Source of the DNA: an uncultured Clostridia bacterium
GTDB lineage: Bacteria > Bacillota > Clostridia > Christensenellales > UBA1242
Reading direction: 5' to 3'
DNA: 5,323 nucleotides
Assembly: GCA_905236445.1 (NCBI GenBank)
Contig: CAJOPQ010000066.1
Coordinates: forward strand, 1 to 5,323
In this document: one piece after another, positions 1 through 5,323 of the stretch
Layout: the number at the start of each line of letters is the position of its first letter
How positions within the stretch are numbered: the stretch's first letter is position 1
The notes under the pieces: model-generated
Databases searched by the model: none
Told to the model about the DNA's origin: nothing
Seen by the model: the letters and a program-made list of their open reading frames with translations, nothing else
Position numbers and translations under genes: made by a program

Positions 1-986
1 CCATAGAGAATCAGTTTGACGTGGATAATAATATTAACGCCATGTTTGACGGATACACTATCAACATCAAATACTCATCAAATGTAACAAGTGTAACAAA
101 GAAATCAGATATGACGTCTAATGAGCGTAATTTGTATGCTATAGACAAAGTGTATAACAAGTTGTTTAAAGCAATATTTAAATATTTCGAAGATTGGAAT
201 GAGAATTTCTATGATGTTGCAGATAAGCGATTAAATGGAGAGGAATTTAACAATTTATTCAATAAGCTTAACTCGCTTAACAATGAATTGTTAGTTCTTA
301 AAGATGCCAAAAATGATATGGAAGATGTTCTTGCTAACAACTTGCTAGAAGATGTTCCTTCTTACGAAATAACTTCTTATGTATACGAACTAAATAGAGT
401 TGTGGAGAAGTCTATTGATTTCAACAACTACTTCAGGTTGTTACACGATAGCAAGGTATATAATCATTCATCTGATAGCGTTATTACTGCTGCTGCAGTT
501 ACTAGAGCTATAGATGATATGGTACTAAGTCTGTCTCAGATGGTGTATATTGATAACATTCAACCATTTAATATAAGCAATGATAATGTGCAAGAATGTG
601 ACCTTAATATACTAATTAAGTCCTATATAGGTGGCAATGAGTATGTGATTCTTGATTATTTGGATACCATTAATGTAGAATTAAGCTCTCATACTATAGA
701 ACTTATTGGCACAGGAGAAGATATTGCATTAATGAAAATTGCTGATAAATACATGTACTACTCAAAAGTTCTTAGACAGAATATATTGGCATTGGAACAA
801 GTGTATGACAATATAGATTATTTTAGACTAAGTATGTATAGATATGGCGAGATTAATGGTGGAATAGAAGTATACAAGATAACAGTTGCAGATATTGAGA
901 AAACAAGTTATAATTTCTTAGAGATTGTTGAGAATTTCATATCTAGGACATATTTTACAACACTTGAAGAACTTATTAATTACTAA
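1..986 (+). CDS. Hypothetical protein, 5' end outside window
   Basis: I do not recognise this protein. The reading frame is open from the first full codon (position 3, reading I-E-N-Q-F-D) through the TAA at 984-986. A GTG at 21 and an ATG at 42 exist, but neither has a Shine-Dalgarno sequence at proper distance, so the true start is probably before the window. At least 327 codons are visible. Numbering from the GTG, the product is rich in Asn, Asp, Tyr, Ile and Leu, is acidic, and has one Trp (59) and one Cys (193). There is no visible signal peptide, membrane span or nucleotide-binding motif. Residues about 76-110 have a heptad-like spacing of Leu/Val (NKLNSLNNELLVLK and following) that suggests a helical or coiled-coil stretch. 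The segment around 150-170 (SVITAAAVTRAIDDM) faintly recalls a short motif seen in phage tail proteins, too weak to use. It lies 12 bases upstream of gltX and is probably in its operon. That it is a real gene is well supported by length, codon use and spacing; its function is unknown. Confidence 0.8.
   Translation, partial: IENQFDVDNNINAMFDGYTINIKYSSNVTSVTKKSDMTSNERNLYAIDKVYNKLFKAIFKYFEDWNENFYDVADKRLNGEEFNNLFNKLNSLNNELLVLKDAKNDMEDVLANNLLEDVPSYEITSYVYELNRVVEKSIDFNNYFRLLHDSKVYNHSSDSVITAAAVTRAIDDMVLSLSQMVYIDNIQPFNISNDNVQECDLNILIKSYIGGNEYVILDYLDTINVELSSHTIELIGTGEDIALMKIADKYMYYSKVLRQNILALEQVYDNIDYFRLSMYRYGEINGGIEVYKITVADIEKTSYNFLEIVENFISRTYFTTLEELINY
886..914 (+). promoter_or_regulatory. Possible internal promoter for gltX
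   Basis: TTGCAG (886-891) is separated by exactly 17 bases from TATAAT (909-914), a near-ideal sigma-A spacing that matches the comM promoter in architecture. Transcription from about 921 would give a leader of roughly 78 bases before gltX. The elements sit inside the coding sequence of the upstream gene (Val-Ala and Tyr-Asn codons), and in AT-rich DNA such matches arise by chance, so this is only a candidate. Confidence 0.35.
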
Positions 987-987
987 A

Positions 988-993
988 AAGGAG
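988..993 (+). promoter_or_regulatory. Ribosome binding site of gltX
   Basis: AAGGAG, a full Shine-Dalgarno match, ends 5 bases before the ATG at 999 and begins one base after the TAA of the upstream gene. It fixes the gltX start. Because the site abuts the upstream stop, ribosomes finishing the first gene could easily reinitiate here. Confidence 0.85.
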
Positions 994-998
994 AAATT

Positions 999-2642
999 AT
1001 GAAAGATTACAAAAAAATAGCCGATTTGCTATTTCCTAACATAGACAAGACGCCTGATTATTACTTCGATAAATATCCCAAGAGAAACCTAAAAAATGGT
1101 GCAGAAGTTACTAGAATTGCACCTAGCCCTACAGGATATTTTCACTTTGGGAGTCTATATGGTGCAATAATAGACAAAATGCTTGCAGACAAAACTGGAG
1201 GTGTATTTTATCTTAGATTAGAAGATACAGATCAGAAAAGAGAAGTAGATAAAGCAGGTCAAATAGCATACGAGGCATTGACTTATTATGGCGTCACTCC
1301 AGATGAGGGATATACTGGTGGAGCAGAAGAACAAGGTCAATACGGCCCATATGTCCAGAGCAAAAGGGGAGAGATATATCAAACATTTGCTAAGCACTTA
1401 GTTGGAATGGGAAGAGCATTTCCTTGTTTCTGTGATAAGGCAGAAGATAAAGCTGAAATATTAGATAGGAGAGAAAAAGAATTAGAGGACGGCAATCTAC
1501 TAGACCATGATAAATGTAGAGATCTAACAGATGAACAGATAGAGGCAAATATCAAGGCTGGCAAACCATTTGCCATTAGATTGTTGTCGACTGGAGATCC
1601 TAATAAGATTATTCATATCAAAGATGAAATTAAGGGCGAAAGAGATATTAGAGAGAATGGAAAAGATATTGTAATATTGAAAAGTAACGGTATCCCACCA
1701 TATAGTCTGGCACACTTGGTTGATGATACGCTTATGCACACAACAACAGTTATTAGAGGCGAAGAATGGTATCAATCGCTTGCTAGTCACATAGATTTGT
1801 TCGAGGCTTTTGGCTATCCATCACCAAAATATGCACATACTCCAGTAATATGTAAGTTAGATAATGGCAATAAGAGGAAATTAAGCAAAAGAAAAGATGT
1901 AGAGGCAGACTCTAGATATTTTAGAATTCTTGGCTATCCTAAGGAAGCAGTTATCGAATATGTAATAACTCTTATCAATAGCGATTTCGAAGAATGGAGA
2001 CAGAACAATCCAACACTGTCATACAAGGAATTTCCTTTTGAAATATCGAAAATTGGCTCCAATAATCCTATGTTCGATTTTGCGAAATTAAATGATATTT
2101 CTAAGAATATTATTGCATCTTACTCTGCAGAAAGAATGTATGATGAGGTGTTGGCTTGGGCAAAAGAATATAATCCAGATTTTGCAAAAACTTTGCAAGA
2201 AGACAAAGAATATGCTATTAAGGTATTTGATATAGAGCGTGGTGGAGCAAAGCCTAGAAAAGATATTGCCAAGTGGGAAGAAGTTCCTCAGTATTATAAT
2301 TATATGTTCAAAGATTATAGCGAACTTGCAATTGACTTTACTCAGTTCGATGTCGATTATCTGCTTATTCAGAAGATTATGGACGAATATGTGGATACAT
2401 TTGATTTCAATGCTGACAAAGATGCTTGGTTTGCTAATGTAAAGAGATTGGCTGAAAAGTATAATTTCTGTACTGATAATAAATTATATAAACTTAATCC
2501 ATCTATATACAACGGCAATACTGCGACATTCTGTAGTATAATAAGAGTAGCCGTAACGGGCAAAACAAACACTCCAGATTTGTATTCTATCTGCAAAACT
2601 TTGGGCAAAAGAAAGTTAGCAGATATTGCAAGAAGCATATAA
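999..2642 (+). CDS. gltX: Glutamyl-tRNA synthetase (glutamate--tRNA ligase)
   Basis: This cytoplasmic class I aminoacyl-tRNA synthetase attaches glutamate to tRNA(Glu) using ATP. In many Bacillota the enzyme is non-discriminating and also charges tRNA(Gln) for later amidation by GatCAB; the sequence alone does not settle that here. The 547-residue product has the Rossmann catalytic core with RIAPSPTGYFHFGS (39-52), whose HFGS at 49-52 is the HIGH signature, followed by YLRLEDTD (71-78), the family's conserved LRIEDTD-like segment. FPCFCDK (141-147) comes next. GIPPYSLAHLVDD (231-243) and VIRGEEW (251-257) form the conserved middle of the core. KLSKRKD (294-300) is the KMSKS loop that contacts ATP. 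The region after about 350 is the helical anticodon-binding part, ending in a recognisable VAVTGK...PDLYSICKTLGK segment (517-537). The length exceeds the roughly 470-490 residues of typical bacterial enzymes and fits the longer clostridial type. The start is fixed by AAGGAG at 988-993. An intrinsic terminator overlaps the stop codon. Confidence 0.96.
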   Translation: MKDYKKIADLLFPNIDKTPDYYFDKYPKRNLKNGAEVTRIAPSPTGYFHFGSLYGAIIDKMLADKTGGVFYLRLEDTDQKREVDKAGQIAYEALTYYGVTPDEGYTGGAEEQGQYGPYVQSKRGEIYQTFAKHLVGMGRAFPCFCDKAEDKAEILDRREKELEDGNLLDHDKCRDLTDEQIEANIKAGKPFAIRLLSTGDPNKIIHIKDEIKGERDIRENGKDIVILKSNGIPPYSLAHLVDDTLMHTTTVIRGEEWYQSLASHIDLFEAFGYPSPKYAHTPVICKLDNGNKRKLSKRKDVEADSRYFRILGYPKEAVIEYVITLINSDFEEWRQNNPTLSYKEFPFEISKIGSNNPMFDFAKLNDISKNIIASYSAERMYDEVLAWAKEYNPDFAKTLQEDKEYAIKVFDIERGGAKPRKDIAKWEEVPQYYNYMFKDYSELAIDFTQFDVDYLLIQKIMDEYVDTFDFNADKDAWFANVKRLAEKYNFCTDNKLYKLNPSIYNGNTATFCSIIRVAVTGKTNTPDLYSICKTLGKRKLADIARSI

Positions 2643-2675
2643 GACAAGAAAAATATCTTGTCTTTTTCTTTTGTT
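2641..2675 (+). terminator. Rho-independent terminator after gltX
   Basis: A perfect 9-bp stem pairs AAGACAAGA (2641-2649) with TCTTGTCTT (2656-2664) around a 6-base AAAATA loop. A T-rich tract (TTTCTTTTGTT, 2665-2675) follows at once. The first two bases of the stem are the last two bases of the gltX TAA stop. There is no matching A-tract on the left side strong enough to suggest that it works in both directions. It should end the upstream transcript before the comM promoter. Confidence 0.9.
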
Positions 2676-2697
2676 AGAACATTTATTCTATAAATTA

Positions 2698-2726
2698 TTG
2701 CAAAATAAGAAGTTATGTTATATAAT
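2698..2726 (+). promoter_or_regulatory. Sigma-A-type promoter for comM-dprA
   Basis: The -35 hexamer TTGCAA (2698-2703) and a perfect -10 hexamer TATAAT (2721-2726) are 17 bases apart. The expected start is near 2733, giving a short leader of about 25 bases that has room for the ribosome binding site and little else, so a riboswitch or leader peptide is unlikely. It lies just downstream of the gltX terminator, which supports a separate transcription unit. I see no competence-specific box (such as a ComK or ComX site), though in an unknown lineage that means little. Confidence 0.8.
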
Positions 2727-2745
2727 AAGTGAGAAAATTATCAAT

Positions 2746-2752
2746 AAGGGAG
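2746..2752 (+). promoter_or_regulatory. Ribosome binding site deciding the comM start
   Basis: AAGGGAG lies 5 bases before the ATG at 2758. The same frame is open back to an ATG at 2626, but that start lies inside gltX, would be translated across the terminator, and would add 44 residues that the family lacks. This site and the promoter upstream of it make 2758 the true start. Confidence 0.85.
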
Positions 2753-2757
2753 TAAAA

Positions 2758-4290
2758 ATGTTAGCAATACTTAATTCATTTGGGTTATCTGGATTAGAAG
2801 GATACAAAATGCAGGTCGAAGTGGATATCAACCAAGGACTGCCCGGATATGAGGTAGTAGGTCTGGTTGGTACATCTATTAAGGAGAGCAAAGAAAGGAT
2901 TAAAAGTGCTATTAAGAATAGTTGCTTGCAATATCCTATATTGAAAATTATAGTAAATATGGCACCAGCAGATACAAAGAAAGAAGGGCCAATGTATGAC
3001 TTGCCAATAGCCATTGGCATACTTTGTGCCAGCGATCAATTAGAAATTACGAAAGCGAAAGAATTTGTTATGTTGGGCGAACTTGGTCTTAATGGCTCAG
3101 TTAATAAGGTTAATGGAATTCTTCCAATGCTAATATATGCCAAACAACTTGGAATCAAGAAATTTATTATTCCTAAAGCAAACGAAAATGAAGCTAGCTT
3201 TATAGATGGGTTGGAGATATATCCTGTAAGCAGTCTAACTGAGACAGTTAAGTTCTTGAAAAATGAGATAGAGATAGAAAAAGTCAAAGTGCAGAACTTC
3301 AAAGACTTGCAATCTAAGTCTACTATATCTAACGACTTCAAATATGTCAAAGGACAATCACAAGCCAAAAGAGCATTAGAGATAGCTGCAGCAGGTGGTC
3401 ATAATGTGTTGCTAATCGGCCCTCCGGGAAGTGGTAAAACAATGCTTGCCAAAGCTTTTCCATCTATATTGCCAGATTTAACATTCGAAGAAGCGCTAGA
3501 AATAAGCAAAATACATAGTATTGCAGGCACTCTTGACACCAAGACAGGCATACTTACTAAGCGTCCATTTAGGTCACCACATCACACCACAACAATGATT
3601 GCATTGACTGGTGGTGGTAGAGTTGCCAAACCCGGAGAGATAAGTCTGTGCCATAACGGAGTATTGTTCTTAGATGAAATGCCAGAATATAATAGAAATA
3701 CTCTAGAAACGCTTAGACAACCTCTAGAAGATGGCGTCATTACTGTTTCTAGATTGGAGGCGAGTGTGGTATATCCTGCCAATTTCACACTTATTGCTAG
3801 TATGAATCCATGTCCTTGTGGCAACTATGGTAGCACAACCAAAGAATGTAAATGTACACCACAGGCTATTAGAAAATATCTTAACAAATTATCTGGACCT
3901 TTGATGGATAGAATAGATATGCATATAGAGGTAGATAATGTGAATTATGACGATTTGAGATTAGAGGCCAATGAGGAACCAAGTCAAGAAGTTAAGAAAA
4001 GGGTAGACAGTGCAAGGCAAATTCAATTGCAGAGGTTCGCTGGTAGCGATAATTATGCCAACGCTAAGATGACAGACAAACAAATCAAGCAATATTGTCA
4101 GATTTCTGAAGAGAGCAATGAATTATTGAAGACGGCTTTTGAGAAACTTAATTTGTCTGCAAGAGCTTACAATAGAATACTTAAGGTTGCTAGAACAATT
4201 GCAGATCTTGAGGGTTCGCAAGACATACAGGAACAACACATAATGGAAGCAATATCATATAGATCCTTAGATAATAAATACTGGAGTTAA
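2758..4290 (+). CDS. comM: ComM/YifB family Mg-chelatase-like AAA+ ATPase
   Basis: The 510-residue product has the usual length and full domain order of the YifB/ComM family. The N-terminal ChlI-type domain with a Lon-protease-like fold covers about 1-170 and includes GLPGYEVVGL (27-36), KESKERIKSAI (42-52) and the DLPIAIGIL block (81-89). The AAA+ domain covers about 190-395 with Walker A GPPGSGKT (221-228), FRSPHHTTT (271-279), Walker B GVLFLDE (301-307) and PLMDRID (381-387), which carries a conserved arginine. The Mg-chelatase C-terminal domain follows, including LSARAYNRILKVART (466-480). Four cysteines at 352, 354, 364 and 366 (CPC...CKC) form the pair of CxC motifs typical of the family, possibly a metal site. 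In Vibrio cholerae, ComM is a hexameric helicase that promotes branch migration during natural transformation; the same role is inferred here. The name Mg chelatase reflects fold only. dprA follows after 3 bases, so the two are almost certainly one operon read from the promoter at 2698-2726. Confidence 0.95.
   Translation: MLAILNSFGLSGLEGYKMQVEVDINQGLPGYEVVGLVGTSIKESKERIKSAIKNSCLQYPILKIIVNMAPADTKKEGPMYDLPIAIGILCASDQLEITKAKEFVMLGELGLNGSVNKVNGILPMLIYAKQLGIKKFIIPKANENEASFIDGLEIYPVSSLTETVKFLKNEIEIEKVKVQNFKDLQSKSTISNDFKYVKGQSQAKRALEIAAAGGHNVLLIGPPGSGKTMLAKAFPSILPDLTFEEALEISKIHSIAGTLDTKTGILTKRPFRSPHHTTTMIALTGGGRVAKPGEISLCHNGVLFLDEMPEYNRNTLETLRQPLEDGVITVSRLEASVVYPANFTLIASMNPCPCGNYGSTTKECKCTPQAIRKYLNKLSGPLMDRIDMHIEVDNVNYDDLRLEANEEPSQEVKKRVDSARQIQLQRFAGSDNYANAKMTDKQIKQYCQISEESNELLKTAFEKLNLSARAYNRILKVARTIADLEGSQDIQEQHIMEAISYRSLDNKYWS
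4282..4286 (+). promoter_or_regulatory. Ribosome binding site of dprA
   Basis: TGGAG within the last codons of comM stands 7 bases before the ATG at 4294. It is weaker than the other two sites in the window. Because it lies inside comM, ribosomes translating comM pass over it, which suggests translational coupling of the two genes. Confidence 0.7.
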
Positions 4291-4293
4291 AAC

Positions 4294-5323
4294 ATGGAAT
4301 ATACTTTGCAAGACAAAGCTATAATTGCGATGGTCACACAGACCAACCTTACATACATGAAGATTAAGAGAATTATAGAGACATTAGAAGATGTTTCTAT
4401 AATTTTTAATGGTGATGCAATTTTACAGAAATTAGACAAAATTTTAAGTAAAGATGAACTTGCTAGTATCTATAGCGTTGATATAGATGTTGTTAACAAC
4501 TATATTGCACAACTTGCTAAGAAACAAATAGATATAATAACTATATTATCTAGATATTATTCTTATAAATTACAAGAGATATACAATCCGCCATTGCTGT
4601 TGTATGCTAAGGGCAATCTGCAACTTCTAGAATACGATGCTACTCTTGCAGTAGTTGGGACAAGAAGGTGTACCAATTATGGTCAAGAAGTGACAAAGAG
4701 TTTTACTAGAGTCCTAGCAAGAGATGGTGTTTGTATTATTAGTGGCCTTGCTGATGGTATCGACTCCATAGCTCACGAAGCGGCACTAGAAGTTAAGGGT
4801 AAGACAATAGCTGTAATGGGTAGTGGCTTTGACCATATTTATCCTGCGTGCAACGCCAATCTACTCGACAAAATTGTAGCAAATGGTGGCTTAATTATAA
4901 CAGAGTATGCGCCGGATGAGAAACCACAGAATTTCCATTTCCCTGCGCGTAATAGAATCGTGGCTGGGTTGTCAATGGCAGTGCTTGTTGTAGAAGCACC
5001 AAAGAAAAGTGGTGCATTGATTACCAAAGATTATGCGATAGAGTATAATAGAGAAGTCTTTGTTGTGCCGGGAAGAATAAACGATATTTATTCCAAAGGA
5101 TCTAATGAAATAATTAAAAGTTGTCAAGGCTCAATTGTGTTAGAGCCAAATGATATATTAGAATTTTTTGGCAAAGTGTCACCCGTACAACAAGAGATGA
5201 AGGTGGATCAATTAAGTATAGAAGAGCGTCTAATATTAGACATACTCGATAGGGGCGAGAAACATTATGAGGAACTGCTATCGATGTCGAAATTAACTTC
5301 GTCAGCACTTAATTCTTTGTTGA
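4294..5323 (+). CDS. dprA: DNA processing protein DprA, 3' end outside window
   Basis: This is my own translation: 343 codons from the ATG at 4294, open at the window end. DprA (also called Smf) binds incoming single-stranded DNA in the cytoplasm, shields it from nucleases and loads RecA during natural transformation. The N-terminal region (about 1-95) is divergent and helical. The Rossmann-like DNA-binding domain covers about 97-290, with PPLLLYAKG (99-107), VVGTR (120-124) followed by TNYG (127-130), SGLADGIDSIAH (150-161), TIAVMGSGFDHIYPACN (171-187), HFPARNRIVAGLS (215-227), SGALITKDYA (239-248) and REVFVVPG (253-260). After a linker, residues from about 307 begin the C-terminal winged-helix domain (LSIEERLILDIL). 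Full-length relatives are around 360 residues or somewhat more, so only a short tail should be missing. No in-frame stop or frameshift is present. It lies 3 bases after comM in a shared operon. ATG at 4294 is the only start with a ribosome binding site, and the encoded N-terminus has a normal length. Confidence 0.95.
   Translation, partial: MEYTLQDKAIIAMVTQTNLTYMKIKRIIETLEDVSIIFNGDAILQKLDKILSKDELASIYSVDIDVVNNYIAQLAKKQIDIITILSRYYSYKLQEIYNPPLLLYAKGNLQLLEYDATLAVVGTRRCTNYGQEVTKSFTRVLARDGVCIISGLADGIDSIAHEAALEVKGKTIAVMGSGFDHIYPACNANLLDKIVANGGLIITEYAPDEKPQNFHFPARNRIVAGLSMAVLVVEAPKKSGALITKDYAIEYNREVFVVPGRINDIYSKGSNEIIKSCQGSIVLEPNDILEFFGKVSPVQQEMKVDQLSIEERLILDILDRGEKHYEELLSMSKLTSSALNSLL

Noticed and set aside
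21..23. GTG at 21 as the true start of the first gene.
   Set aside because: The frame stays open upstream to the window edge, and no Shine-Dalgarno sequence lies at the right distance, so the gene more likely begins outside the window.
468..531. Possible phage tail-fibre motif (SVITAAAVTRAIDDM) in the first protein.
   Set aside because: It is a single short resemblance in a protein without the repeats or glycine-rich regions of tail fibres. The neighbours are housekeeping genes, with no other phage gene.
987..998. A T-box or other leader regulating gltX.
   Set aside because: Only 12 bases separate gltX from the preceding gene, and no T-box sequence or antiterminator fold is visible.
1379..1790. 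Overlapping minus-strand open frames opposite gltX.
   Set aside because: They lie fully within a clearly identified coding gene, show no known motif, and reflect its codon pattern read backwards. The same holds for minus-strand frames at 2369-2647, 2718-3368, 3582-3824, 4839-5027 and 5114-5308.
2239..2442. A 67-codon plus-strand frame inside gltX.
   Set aside because: It is out of frame with gltX, has no ribosome binding site, and lies in the helical C-terminal part of an intact enzyme gene. No sign of programmed frameshifting is visible.
2626..2757. A 44-residue N-terminal extension of ComM starting at an ATG inside gltX.
   Set aside because: It crosses the terminator and the promoter, has no ribosome binding site, and adds residues absent from the family. 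The internal ATG at 2758 has a strong site and encodes the standard N-terminus (MLAILNSFGLSG).

Overview
The window reads as an ordinary chromosomal segment of a low-GC bacterium, most likely a member of the Bacillota (Clostridia-like). The evidence is AT-rich coding sequence, arginine written mostly as AGA/AGG, strong AAGGAG/AAGGGAG ribosome binding sites, sigma-A-type promoters, TAA stops on all three genes whose 3' ends are visible, a glutamyl-tRNA synthetase of the roughly 550-residue type that I associate with Clostridia, and a comM-dprA gene pair. The standard genetic code fits: Trp is TGG and no in-frame TGA occurs. All genes lie on the + strand.

Layout. (1) Positions 1-986 hold the 3' part of a gene for an unrecognised, acidic, Asn/Asp/Tyr/Ile-rich, mostly helical protein that starts before the window. 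(2) Twelve bases later comes gltX (999-2642), encoding glutamyl-tRNA synthetase. Its ribosome binding site directly follows the upstream stop codon, so the two genes are probably cotranscribed, though a possible extra promoter lies inside the upstream gene (886-914). (3) A clean intrinsic terminator starts inside the gltX stop codon (2641-2675). (4) About 20 bases further on, a near-consensus promoter (TTGCAA-17-TATAAT, 2698-2726) begins a new transcription unit. (5) This unit carries comM/yifB (2758-4290), an AAA+ ATPase of the Mg-chelatase-like family, and, after 3 bases, dprA (4294 to beyond the window end), the RecA loader for incoming single-stranded DNA.

The first unit couples an unknown protein to tRNA charging. 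The second is a two-gene DNA-processing module for natural transformation: DprA protects single-stranded DNA and loads RecA on it, and ComM drives branch migration of the resulting heteroduplex. In many Bacillota the next gene is topA, but that lies outside this window.

I found no mobile element, CRISPR array, tRNA, rRNA, riboswitch or defence system. No stretch longer than about 115 bases is without a gene. The only truly unexplained item is the first protein.
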